In this document: piece after piece, positions 25,272 through 32,445 of the stretch
Position numbering within the stretch: position 1 is the stretch's first letter
How the letters are laid out: each line of letters opens with the position of its first letter
NCBI RefSeq assembly: GCF_030813235.1
Contig: NZ_JAUSUB010000002.1
Coordinates: forward strand, 186,001 to 250,000
DNA: 64,000 bases
Direction of reading: 5' to 3'
Source of the DNA: Cytobacillus purgationiresistens
GTDB lineage: Bacteria; Bacillota; Bacilli; Bacillales; Cytobacillaceae
Position numbers and translations under genes: made by a program
The notes under the pieces: generated by a model
What the model was told of the DNA's origin: nothing
The model's database searches: none
The model's input: the letters and a program-made list of their open reading frames with translations, nothing else

Positions 25272-25409
25272 ATGCCAAGTACAGGAGAAAAACCAGGTAA
25301 AGGTAATTACAAATGCAAATCTTGTGGTACAGTTATCTACTTAGATGACCATACTGACACTTTACCACCTTGCCCTAAATGTCATAAAACAGATTTTACT
25401 CGTGTCTAA
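25272..25409 (+). CDS. small zinc-ribbon protein
   Basis: The ATG at 25272 follows GGAGGTGATA. The 45-residue product has paired CxxC motifs (CKSC and CPKC) and the opening MPSTGEKPGKGNYKC, the pattern of short Bacillus zinc-ribbon proteins. It reads against the surrounding phage genes and its end overlaps the convergent gene by 14 bp. Function unknown. Confidence 0.65.
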   Translation: MPSTGEKPGKGNYKCKSCGTVIYLDDHTDTLPPCPKCHKTDFTRV

Positions 25410-25716
25410 GTAAAAACTTTTCAATAGAATTTTCATCATATCCGAAAAGTTTACCTATGACCCAATGATCATATTGTGATTTAGGAACCTGCGGACTCTG
25501 TTTTATCACGTCAAGAATATGAGTATAGCGATACATCCATATTGTTATCCACCCATCAGATAATGGTTCGGTATAACTTAAAATTCCATATGAGTGAATT
25601 ATATCTATTGCCATATCCTTATATCGTTCTTGAACTGGCTGACATGCCGCAGGTTTTCCTGTATTCACACTTTCACAATATGTTCTTATGACTGCATCCA
25701 GTTTATCTGGAATCAT
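25396..25716 (-). CDS. phage protein of unknown function
   Basis: The start at ATG 25716 has GGGAGG upstream. The 106-residue product is aromatic-rich (DGWITIWMYRYTHILDVI ... YDHWVIGKLFGY) and probably helical. It lies downstream of the ArpU-like regulator. No family recognised. Confidence 0.55.
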   Translation of the reverse strand: MIPDKLDAVIRTYCESVNTGKPAACQPVQERYKDMAIDIIHSYGILSYTEPLSDGWITIWMYRYTHILDVIKQSPQVPKSQYDHWVIGKLFGYDENSIEKFLLRHE

Positions 25717-25787
25717 ATATCTACCTCCCTGAGTAATTTTTAAAATAGTTATACGCATTTAATTTTGTTTATATTCTTTATTCAAAA

Positions 25788-25812
25788 CAAAAAGCACTCC
25801 ATAAGGAATGCC
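25788..25812 (-). terminator. terminator after the ArpU-like gene
   Basis: GCATTCC pairs with GGAGTGC (one G-U) around TTAT, followed by TTTTTG on the minus strand. Between it and the ArpU stop, 25865-25918 is nearly pure A/T with repeated TTTAAAGTTTTTT. Confidence 0.6.
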
Positions 25813-25919
25813 TCTTTGCTTTATTCTCGATAATATAAATTTACCATGTCCAAAGCCAAATGTTTTAAAGAGTTTTTAAAGTTTTTTGTTAATATTTTTA
25901 AAGTTTTTTTAAACTATTT

Positions 25920-26378
25920 TTATACATTTTCGATAACTGCAATGTTCAAATTCAACGCAAGCCTGTAGAACGCCTTGGTGCGTATTTTCCCGTACGTTAC
26001 AGCACTTATTGGAGGTTGGTATTCAAAGCAATAAACTTGGAAATCTGAGGTGTATTCAGCCTCTACAGACATGTATCTCTTTTCAATTAAAAACCTTTCT
26101 AATTTTGGAAGCCTTGAAACAGCTCTTTCCACATGATTGCAGAAGTCCTCTCTTAACTTTCTTTGCTCAACATTATAAATGGCAATATCACCTGTTTGAT
26201 CGGATGTCTCATTAGTTGGCCCATGAAAACGTTCTTCGGTGCTCGCTGTTACACTCGCTTCTCTTTCTTCGAAGGAAAGGTATTTGAATAAACGATACTT
26301 TTCTAATTGTGCTTCCACAGCTTCTTGAGTAGCTTTTCTATCTATCTTTGGAAGTACAAATGACATTTGTTGATGCAC
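25920..26378 (-). CDS. ArpU-family late transcriptional regulator
   Basis: The GTG at 26378 lies 5 bp from GGGAGGGG and is preferred over the ATG at 26366. The 152-residue product matches the ArpU/RinA-like regulators found just before packaging genes in Gram-positive phages: an N-terminal region with LPKIDRKATQEAVEAQLEKYRLFKYLSFE, then a sigma-70-region-4-like part with LPKLERFLIEKRYM and ISAVTYGKIRTKAFYRLAL. It probably switches on the late operon. Confidence 0.78.
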   Translation of the reverse strand: MHQQMSFVLPKIDRKATQEAVEAQLEKYRLFKYLSFEEREASVTASTEERFHGPTNETSDQTGDIAIYNVEQRKLREDFCNHVERAVSRLPKLERFLIEKRYMSVEAEYTSDFQVYCFEYQPPISAVTYGKIRTKAFYRLALNLNIAVIENV

Positions 26379-26415
26379 ATGAACCCCTCCCAAATGTTAT
26401 AATTTTCTTAGCTCT

Positions 26416-26440
26416 GACGGGAGAAATCCTGTCTTTTTTT
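26416..26440 (+). terminator. plus-strand terminator-like hairpin
   Basis: GACGGGA pairs with TCCTGTC around GAAA and is followed by seven T on the plus strand. No plus-strand gene lies directly upstream, so it may block antisense transcription into the ArpU region. Confidence 0.45.
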
Positions 26441-26450
26441 ATTTTTAATG

Positions 26451-26609
26451 CTATTCTTTATATAGATTTATTAAAGATACCGAGACAATAGTAGCGAGCA
26501 TTGTTCCGTATAAAGCTACTAATAAATCATATATATATAACACTCCCCAAATCACCATGGCCAATATAGCAAGAGCAAAAAAAATCCATTTTATATGTTT
26601 ATGATTAAT
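26451..26609 (-). CDS. small membrane protein, possible ATT start
   Basis: A 52-codon frame begins right after an in-frame TAA with ATT at 26609, 9 bp from AGGAGG. Downstream starts are GTG or ATG inside the first membrane helix. The product has two hydrophobic segments (KWIFFALAILAMVIWGVLYI and LYGTMLATIVSVSLINLY). The good ribosome site and membrane pattern support a real gene; the exact start is uncertain. From 26610 to 26814 nothing else is recognisable. Confidence 0.45.
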   Translation of the reverse strand: MNHKHIKWIFFALAILAMVIWGVLYIYDLLVALYGTMLATIVSVSLINLYKE

Positions 26610-26814
26610 TTAATTCAACCTCCTATATTAGTCATTGGTAAAGCTTCTCGCTTGTGCTCCAAATATCAGTTTTATTATTCCAATTCTTCAAGTTAAATAT
26701 CCATGTTCCACTTATAAACTCCCTCTATCTTGTGTTTCCTAAAAATTCTCTTCTTACATGAATCAAATTTCAATTTAATGGAATGCTATTTGTAAAAAAG
26801 GAGCTATCTATAAA

Positions 26815-27219
26815 ATGAAAAAGATATCTTTTATTGCTTTTTTACTTATATCCCTTATTTTGGGTGGTTATCATTCCCTTGCTGAACAGAATAATAATGC
26901 TAAACCTTGGTATAAGTATCCCGATAACTCTGAGAAAAACTTTATGGATGTTGACGTATTTTATAATTCACTCGACAAAAATCTTTACAAGGAATATCAG
27001 AATGCAGAATTAAACATACGCGAAAAGGTATTTTTTAAAGATATAAACAAAGTGTTTGAGAAAGCAGATAAATATGGTTCCTCAAGAACTAGTGGTGATG
27101 GATTTCATCCCCAAAGGCAAGTATATGTTTTTGTTACTGTTTCAAAGGATGGAAAACATATGACAACTGCAGTTTTTGACGCTGAGAAACAACGACTTAT
27201 ATCAGCCTCCAAAGGTTAA
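26815..27219 (+). CDS. secreted small protein of unknown function (moron)
   Basis: The ATG follows AAAGGAGC. The 134-residue product has a clear signal peptide (MKKISFIAFLLISLILGGYHSLAEQ) and a basic, mixed mature domain with no cysteines. Its own terminator follows at 27228 and it reads against the phage genes, so it fits a moron expressed from the prophage. No family recognised. Confidence 0.65.
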   Translation: MKKISFIAFLLISLILGGYHSLAEQNNNAKPWYKYPDNSEKNFMDVDVFYNSLDKNLYKEYQNAELNIREKVFFKDINKVFEKADKYGSSRTSGDGFHPQRQVYVFVTVSKDGKHMTTAVFDAEKQRLISASKG

Positions 27220-27225
27220 TTTACA

Positions 27226-27254
27226 CGGCAACTCTGAATAGAGTTGCTTTTTTT
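27226..27254 (+). terminator. terminator of the 26.8-kb secreted-protein gene
   Basis: GCAACTCT pairs perfectly with AGAGTTGC around GAAT, followed by seven T. Confidence 0.85.
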
Positions 27255-27368
27255 ACTAATTTACACTTCCTACCTTTTGTTTCTTATATCCTTATTCTTT
27301 AAAATGTGATGTGTATAAAATTTACAAATAATAAAAACACTAACTTTAAAAATAAGGATGTGAGTGTA

Positions 27369-27818
27369 GTGAAAAAGTTTATTGCAATTTCACTTATTGT
27401 TTTACTATCGTTCTCTGTCTCAATTAACACCTTCGCGAAAACATTAGAAAACCTGCCTGTAACAGTCTCTTCAAATCAATGGAAGGTTGAAATAGCTGAA
27501 CCCGACAATGATGATCCCCAAAGCAATAAATCGGATAAACCAGATTTATATAACCTTTACAGCTTGGACATCAATAATATTGGTAAAGACAATGTAGAAC
27601 TAGTTAGAGTCGAGGCATATAGAGATCATCCTGGTTCAACTTCGGAATATGAATTGTTTACTGAAAGTATTAAAACAGCAGAACCAATGTTTCACCATTC
27701 AAACTTCCCTTTATTTACTAAGGCTACAAGATTAAAAGTAATTGTTACCTGGATAGATAAAAATGATAACAGTGTTCATAAGAGAAAATTCAGAGAAGAA
27801 TTTATTTTTGAGCTATAA
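27369..27818 (+). CDS. secreted protein of unknown function (moron)
   Basis: The GTG at 27369 follows AAGGATGTGAG; the longer frame from 27306 would put a polar stretch before the signal peptide. The 149-residue product has a signal peptide (KKFIAISLIVLLSFSVSINTFA) and an acidic beta-rich mature part containing LYNLYSLDINNIGKDNVELVRVEAYRD, reminiscent of small Ig-like secreted proteins. It has its own terminator. It is a second secreted plus-strand gene in the accessory zone. Confidence 0.65.
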   Translation: MKKFIAISLIVLLSFSVSINTFAKTLENLPVTVSSNQWKVEIAEPDNDDPQSNKSDKPDLYNLYSLDINNIGKDNVELVRVEAYRDHPGSTSEYELFTESIKTAEPMFHHSNFPLFTKATRLKVIVTWIDKNDNSVHKRKFREEFIFEL

Positions 27819-27825
27819 TCGCTAA

Positions 27826-27856
27826 ACGAGAGGACTTAATGTTCCTCTCTTTTTAA
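27826..27856 (+). terminator. terminator of the 27.4-kb secreted-protein gene
   Basis: GAGAGGA pairs with TCCTCTC, followed by TTTTT. Confidence 0.75.
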
Positions 27857-27918
27857 TTCGCTTGAACCATAAATTTCAGTGAAACTCTCCTATCAATTTG
27901 TTTCGCTAAATTATCGAA

Positions 27919-28065
27919 CTATGCTGTAACCTTTCTAACCCAAAACTGAAAATCATGCCCTTTATGCTGTTCTTCAAACATAAATCTTTCACCAATTTCA
28001 TAACGTTCATCCCGATACCAATAAAACGGTTTTACCACTTCCACAAAATCTCCTACTTGTAGCAT
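27919..28065 (-). CDS. small phage protein of unknown function
   Basis: The ATG at 28065 follows AAGGAGG. The 48-residue product (MLQVGDFVEVVKPFYWYRDE ... FQFWVRKVTA) looks like a small beta-barrel of the SH3 type. The longer frame to 28134 lacks a ribosome site. Confidence 0.5.
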   Translation of the reverse strand: MLQVGDFVEVVKPFYWYRDERYEIGERFMFEEQHKGHDFQFWVRKVTA

Positions 28066-28211
28066 GAATTTTTCCTCCTTCGCTATTTGTATTTGTAATG
28101 AAATTCTCTGCTTATCCAGTTTAATAAATATCATGTATACTTTTTGATCTCTGAAGACATATTAATAATGTTGTTGTACACGGTTTTATCAAGAAAAAGT
28201 AGGTGAAATAA

Positions 28212-28439
28212 TTGAATGACATGCATACAAATAAGCTCATCATTATAGTCAGTATTATTCAAATCGTTATTGCTATAACTGTTTCCCAAGTCCAATCACG
28301 TAAAATTAAGAGAAATGCCAAGGAAACGAAATATGTTCAATTAGGATTTGCATTTTTTGTTTTCATTACAGGCCTCGTACAGACAAGGTTTTTAACAAAG
28401 AAAATTAAGTCAACTAATATGGGTAGTACTACATTTTGA
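28212..28439 (+). CDS. small membrane protein
   Basis: The start is TTG 28212 behind AGGTGA. The 75-residue product has two hydrophobic segments (KLIIIVSIIQIVIAITVS and QLGFAFFVFITGLVQ) separated by a basic loop. It belongs to the plus-strand accessory genes. No family recognised. Confidence 0.5.
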   Translation: MNDMHTNKLIIIVSIIQIVIAITVSQVQSRKIKRNAKETKYVQLGFAFFVFITGLVQTRFLTKKIKSTNMGSTTF

Positions 28440-28446
28440 CTTAAAG

Positions 28447-28515
28447 TTCATTCTTACATATTTAAACGGTTACTTACTCTAAGCCTTTCTCACTTAGAAA
28501 AAATGTAAGAATGAA
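28447..28515. repeat. 13-bp perfect inverted repeat with a nested stem
   Basis: TTCATTCTTACAT (28447-28459) is the exact reverse complement of ATGTAAGAATGAA (28503-28515). Inside the loop TCTAAG pairs with CTTAGA. It begins 8 bp after the small membrane-protein stop and lacks a T-run, so it is not a standard terminator. Confidence 0.6.
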
Positions 28516-28649
28516 TAATTTATTTAACTCTTCAAATACTAATAATGTTGGGCAAGGTTAATCTCCTAAAAAACTACAATTTTTTAATTCCATGCTCCAA
28601 CACCCATCACTTTAATCCCTTAACAACAAGTGATACGTTTCACGTAATT

Positions 28650-28675
28650 AGAGCCTGAAAAGGCTCTTTTCTATT
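28650..28675 (+). terminator. terminator-like hairpin 1 of 3
   Basis: AGAGCC and GGCTCT pair around a short loop and are followed by TTTTCTATTTTT. Confidence 0.55.
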
Positions 28676-28763
28676 TTTAAAAATAGGTAATCTGTCCAAG
28701 CAATTTAATAAAGAATTTCGTAAGAAATATAGATTACATTCAACTAATGTATAAATCCTCTAA

Positions 28764-28792
28764 GAGAGCCTTGGAATGGGCTCTTCTTTTTG
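28764..28792 (+). terminator. terminator-like hairpin 2 of 3
   Basis: GAGAGCC pairs with GGGCTCTTC around TTGGAAT; T-rich sequence follows. Confidence 0.55.
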
Positions 28793-28863
28793 TAAATTTG
28801 TCCAAGCACTTATGGATATATATCATAAAGTATATAAATCCTATTCAAATCTATCCTCCTTTA

Positions 28864-28892
28864 GAAAGAGCCTCGACATGGGCTCTTTTTAA
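28864..28892 (+). terminator. terminator-like hairpin 3 of 3
   Basis: AAAGAGCC pairs with GGGCTCTTT around TCGACAT; five T follow. Confidence 0.6.
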
Positions 28893-28906
28893 TTAGGAAA
28901 TTCCTT

Positions 28907-29041
28907 CTATCTTCTATTTTCCATTTCAAATATCTTCATCTGTCCGTCTTTAAATTGAATGCATATCACAGTAGTTACTGATTTTTCATCTTTGTATTCC
29001 TCTATTTGAACAAAATCTAAATCTTCAGCCTTAATTACCAT
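28907..29041 (-). CDS. small phage protein of unknown function
   Basis: The ATG at 29041 follows AGAGGTGAAACG. The 44-residue acidic product (MVIKAEDLDFVQIEEYKDEK ... FKDGQMKIFEMENRR) is beta-rich. No family recognised. Confidence 0.55.
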   Translation of the reverse strand: MVIKAEDLDFVQIEEYKDEKSVTTVICIQFKDGQMKIFEMENRR

Positions 29042-29101
29042 CGTTTCACCTCTATTTAACAATTTCTATCTTTTGTTTCATAAACTTATCGAAATGCAAC
29101 A

Positions 29102-29287
29102 TTAAATATTGTGTTTTTCGCAAGTATCAATTTCCCAATAATCGTAGGGTTTGAAGTCGTTTTTATCAGTCACCCATTTCTCCAAAACGCTGTGACAGTC
29201 TAAAAGTTTGGGTCTGTTTACATCATTTTTAACGATTATAATAATAGGTTCATTTCCTTCAATCATCACAAAAAATGTTCTATCCAT
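29102..29287 (-). CDS. small phage protein of unknown function
   Basis: The ATG follows GAAGGAGTG. The 61-residue product (MDRTFFVMIEGNEPIIIIVK ... YWEIDTCEKHNI) has a beta-strand-rich first half and two cysteines. It looks translated but its family is unknown. Confidence 0.5.
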   Translation of the reverse strand: MDRTFFVMIEGNEPIIIIVKNDVNRPKLLDCHSVLEKWVTDKNDFKPYDYWEIDTCEKHNI

Positions 29288-29389
29288 AATAACACTCCTT
29301 CTTTCGCATTTTCTTTCTAGTCAACACTTCCTACCTTTTGTTTCCTTATAGTAATAAATAACCATTTATTCAGAATATACAAATTCACA

Positions 29390-29418
29390 TTCACCCTATT
29401 GCCTTTTCCTGTTAAAAT
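29390..29418 (+). promoter_or_regulatory. sigma-A-like promoter of the secreted micropeptide gene
   Basis: TTCACC (29390-29395) and TAAAAT (29413-29418) are separated by 17 bp, 31 bp before the start codon at 29450. Confidence 0.45.
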
Positions 29419-29449
29419 ATTTACAGATTCATACAAAGGGGGTGAAATC

Positions 29450-29578
29450 ATGAAAAAATGGTTTGTGAGACTTGGGTTAGTTTCCATACTTACTATAGCA
29501 ATTGTGTCTCCTGCATCTGCTGCTGGTGAAGTAAACCCCGACTGGTGTAGAGATACGCAATGTTGGATTCAATACTAA
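29450..29578 (+). CDS. 42-residue secreted peptide precursor with a short cysteine-bearing C-terminus
   Basis: The ATG follows AAAGGGGGTGAAATC, a very strong ribosome site. The product is a classical signal peptide (MKKWFVRLGLVSILTIAIV, then SPASA) plus about 17 mature residues containing DWCRDTQCWIQY, with two cysteines four residues apart. The layout resembles exported Phr/AimP-type signalling precursors or small secreted bacteriocin-like peptides, but no Rap/AimR receptor is visible nearby and the C-terminus does not match known Phr motifs. It belongs to the plus-strand accessory genes. The following 170 bp hold nothing recognisable. Confidence 0.6.
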   Translation: MKKWFVRLGLVSILTIAIVSPASAAGEVNPDWCRDTQCWIQY

Positions 29579-29748
29579 GTTTCTATTGTACTTAGTAATT
29601 AAGTTCGAATGAGGCGGGAATAACCACTTTTTTCATTCACCTCTGCCTTATTCTATAGGTATCAATCCACAATGTTATTTCCACATAATATCCAATTCCA
29701 AATTTAACTTTCCTATCATTTTGTTTCGCTGAATCTTCGAAATGTTCA

Positions 29749-29952
29749 TTAAGAATGTTTTCCTAAGTCTCTCCCACACATAGGACAAAAGTTTATTTTT
29801 ACACCATGCAATGAATGAGGTACGGTGTTGCCAATCACACTATCCTCTAAGTAGTTGCACTGATTTATAAACACTTTATAATCACTACTGTAACTGACCA
29901 TTAAATTTTTTCTTTCCAATAAAGGTCTGCCTGTACAGTATTCGCATTTCAC
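29749..29952 (-). CDS. small zinc-ribbon phage protein
   Basis: The GTG at 29952 follows AAGGAGGGG. The 67-residue product starts with CEYC and ends with CPMCGRDL, a split CxxC pair that should bind one zinc. Such proteins are frequent in Bacillus phage early regions. Its ribosome site lies just beyond the 3' splice site of the group II intron. Confidence 0.65.
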   Translation of the reverse strand: MKCEYCTGRPLLERKNLMVSYSSDYKVFINQCNYLEDSVIGNTVPHSLHGVKINFCPMCGRDLGKHS

Positions 29953-29970
29953 TAAAACCCCTCCTTAATT

Positions 29971-30673
29971 GTAGGATAAGCGCCTAGCGCCTTTCCATAT
30001 TGCTATGGTAGGTTTCCAAACGCTCTCCTCCGAACCGTACGTACACCTTTCAATGTATACGGCTCTCCACTTGTCTTTCCGTTGGAAGTATTTAATACTT
30101 ATTAAAGATTATCTAATGCCTCACGCATTAACCTTTGTTGTATTAAACTAGACAAGCTGTCCTCCTTCGCCATGTGATAGGCTTTCCCTATCTCAGACTA
30201 ATACGAGGACTCCGTTACCTTATTGGATATTCAAGCACCACTGCTATAGCCCTGTTAGGCTTTCCAACTTAGGTAATCCCCATTTAGGTTAGTAAGGACA
30301 AGCTTCTGTAATTTCGGATGTGATATTCACTCTTTAAGCACTTATAGTGATTGGTAGAAGAAATCCCAATTCGTTCTTACGCCACATTTCATCGTAAGCC
30401 CTTTCCTCTTGTGACGGATAGTTACCTTACATCACACGCAGTAATTTTCGCCCTTGAGCTATCATTGAAGCAGTATAGCTTTCATCCTTATTTACAGTTT
30501 TCGTCTTGCCATTCAGTCGTGATTTGGTAACTAACCAACTTATGGCTTTTTCACCATGCTACACTCCCCGTCTGGTTTCCCTTTCGGATAAGGTGAATGA
30601 CGATAGGTTTACATTTGGGATTAACCTACACTAGTGCTACCTAGTGCATCCTTACAAGCCCTTATGGGCGCAC
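29971..30673 (-). mobile_element. ORF-less group II intron
   Basis: The minus-strand sequence begins GTGCGCCC at 30673, the standard 5' end of a bacterial group II intron. Domain V is intact at 30032-30065 (GAGCC at its 5' end, GGTTC at its 3' end, with the GAAA-type tetraloop receptor turn between). A domain VI-like hairpin and a 3' end near 29971 (ATCCTAC) follow. At about 700 bp it is far too short for an encoded reverse transcriptase/maturase. It sits 18 bp behind the methyltransferase stop and before the ribosome site of the zinc-ribbon gene, so it should be transcribed with the early operon and spliced out without harming a protein. It would need a maturase in trans. Confidence 0.85.
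30102..30173 (-). pseudogene. vestigial ORF in intron domain IV
   Basis: A 23-codon frame beginning MAKEDSLSSLIQQRLMREAL starts right after the conserved ACATGGCGAAGGAGGACAG sequence, where intron-encoded proteins normally start. It stops at TAA 30102. It is probably the remaining N-terminus of a deleted maturase. Confidence 0.45.
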
Positions 30674-30691
30674 ATCGTTATTACTCTTGTG

Positions 30692-31942
30692 TTAATTAGC
30701 CAAAGCCGGCTTATAACGGCTGTATTCCACGCAATACTCTGGCAAATTCGCTCTTACAAGTGCTTCTGCAAATGGAGGCGGAACGCTGTTTCCTACTCTC
30801 CGTATCTGATCAGTTTTTTTACCGATATTGTAAATGTAGTTACTTGGAAATCCTTGTCCTAAAAAAAGCTCATGCGGTTGCAACATTCTAAGTCCGATAT
30901 CTTTTATTGCATAGCCGTCCGACTTTATAGCAACCAATCCAAAACGATCTTTTGTTGTGATTGTGTGAAGTGGCTCTTTTAAGCTTTGGCCAACTCCCTG
31001 CCCGTAATATTTTGTAAGAAAGGCTGTAACAAGACCAAATCGATTACCGCCTGCAGTAATTGTGTGTAAAGGAGAATGAAGCGATAATCCCCTAACTTCT
31101 TTATCAGACTGCTCAGTGTAGTAACTAATTAGAAATGCTGCCTGGTGCTTTTCAGGAACAATGTAAGGATCTTCTGCGTTAATAACAAATTTCTCCATGC
31201 CTCTTTCAATTCGATTTAAAGTGTTTTTTACAAGTGGTCTTTTCCTGCCAAATATAGAAGGGACACCGATAGACCAATCAATAATATCGCCGGAAGGATT
31301 CCAAGGCTCCAGCTTGCCTCGTTTAACTAATATACTGTTGGGATTACCATGAGTAGGTTCTGGCCAGATAATGGGCCTACCATCCGAACGAGCAATCATG
31401 AAAAACCGTTTTCTAATTGTTGGTGCTCCGTAATCACAAGCCTGCAGCTCCCTAAATTGAACTTCATAGCCTAATGCTTCAAGGCATTTAACAAAACTAT
31501 TGAAAGTGATACCTTTCAATTCTTTTATTGGCTTACCATGTTCAAGTGGCCCCCAATCTTTGAATTCCTCAACGTTTTCAAGCATGATTACCCTTGGTTT
31601 AACAGCAAGCGCCCACTTTACGGCTATCCATGCCAGCCCTCGTATTTCTTGCTTAACTGGTTTTCCACCCTTTGCTTTTGAATGATGGGTACAATCCGGA
31701 CTGAACCAAGCTAATCCAACTTTACGGCCACGACATGCTAATTTTGGATCTACATCCCAAACTGATTCGCAATAATGTTCTGTATCCGGATGATTTAACT
31801 TGTGCATGGCAATGGCAGCTGGATCATGATTAATTGCGATATCCACTGATAAGCCTGTTGCCATTTCAATGCCTGTACTCGCCCCGCCGCCGCCTGCGAA
31901 ATTATCAACGATTATTTCTCTAAATAGATCAAGCTGCTTCAT
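30692..31942 (-). CDS. orphan DNA cytosine-5 methyltransferase
   Basis: The 416-residue product has the C5-methyltransferase motifs: VDNFAGGGGASTGIEMA (motif I, AdoMet), WFSPDCTHHSKAKGG (motif IV with the catalytic cysteine in a variant SPDC context), MLENVEEF (motif VI), and QIRRVGNSVPPPFAEAL (motif X). No restriction enzyme gene is adjacent. Phage-encoded orphan methyltransferases usually protect DNA from host restriction. The variant motif IV, rather than the canonical PCQ, is common among phage enzymes of this length. Confidence 0.9.
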   Translation of the reverse strand: MKQLDLFREIIVDNFAGGGGASTGIEMATGLSVDIAINHDPAAIAMHKLNHPDTEHYCESVWDVDPKLACRGRKVGLAWFSPDCTHHSKAKGGKPVKQEIRGLAWIAVKWALAVKPRVIMLENVEEFKDWGPLEHGKPIKELKGITFNSFVKCLEALGYEVQFRELQACDYGAPTIRKRFFMIARSDGRPIIWPEPTHGNPNSILVKRGKLEPWNPSGDIIDWSIGVPSIFGRKRPLVKNTLNRIERGMEKFVINAEDPYIVPEKHQAAFLISYYTEQSDKEVRGLSLHSPLHTITAGGNRFGLVTAFLTKYYGQGVGQSLKEPLHTITTKDRFGLVAIKSDGYAIKDIGLRMLQPHELFLGQGFPSNYIYNIGKKTDQIRRVGNSVPPPFAEALVRANLPEYCVEYSRYKPALAN

Positions 31943-31974
31943 AGCCTGCCTCCTTATCTAGTAAACTGATTAAT

Positions 31975-32445
31975 TCAAGAGTTGATTAACTCTGGATTTT
32001 CGTAAATGTTGCCGATCACTTCAATTTCCAATAATTCATAATCCTCATGGTCACACAATTCAAATAAGTCGAACCCTAATTGAGGATGTGAGTTTTCACG
32101 TTTAACCAAAAATTGAGCAAACTGTTCAAAGTAAGTGACAACCCCAGTAACTTTGAAGTCATTCCAAGCACCTTTGTTTTCTTGGCAGAAAAGAGTAACA
32201 ATATCCCCTTCATGAACCTCATTACCGTCCTTGTCTTTTTTGCCTATATAGTCACCAATTGAATCTTCATGAACTCTGACTATTCCAGCATCCTCTGTAT
32301 ACAAGTGCCAATCTCTTTTTCTACCGATTTCCTTTGCATAATGCTCAGCAAACTCAACAGCGTATACACCAAAACCATAAACCCATTGGCTACCGACCAT
32401 TTCCTCTACTGCATAGCCCCTAATCTTTCTCTCACGCACGTTCAT
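31975..32445 (-). CDS. YopX-family phage protein
   Basis: The 156-residue product ends in the YopX signature IEVIGNIYENPELINS and contains DYIGKKDKDGNEVHEGDIVTL. A related gene lies at 35984. YopX proteins are frequent in Bacillus phages; function unknown. The gene starts within the stop of the preceding gene (4-bp overlap) and shares its opening MNVRE with that gene. Confidence 0.8.
   Translation of the reverse strand: MNVRERKIRGYAVEEMVGSQWVYGFGVYAVEFAEHYAKEIGRKRDWHLYTEDAGIVRVHEDSIGDYIGKKDKDGNEVHEGDIVTLFCQENKGAWNDFKVTGVVTYFEQFAQFLVKRENSHPQLGFDLFELCDHEDYELLEIEVIGNIYENPELINS

Larger units (their letters stand above)
28440..28906. other. 467-bp region without genes, rich in hairpins
   Basis: No frame with a credible start is visible. 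The region holds a long inverted repeat (28447-28515) and three related plus-strand hairpins with T-runs (near 28650, 28765 and 28865). Two of the intervals share GTCCAAGCA and AAATCCT segments, suggesting degenerate tandem units about 100 bp long. Confidence 0.5.

Noticed and set aside
28447-28895. CRISPR array
   Set aside because: The repeated elements are hairpin terminators with unequal spacing and variable intervals; no constant 25-37 bp repeat with unique spacers and no cas genes.
29450-29578. Arbitrium (AimP) peptide
   Set aside because: Size and signal peptide fit, but the C-terminus contains two cysteines and no AimP-like hexapeptide, and no AimR-type TPR protein lies next to it.
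30644-30862. 72-codon plus-strand ORF over the intron start and methyltransferase end
   Set aside because: It crosses the intron boundary on the opposite strand and has no ribosome site.
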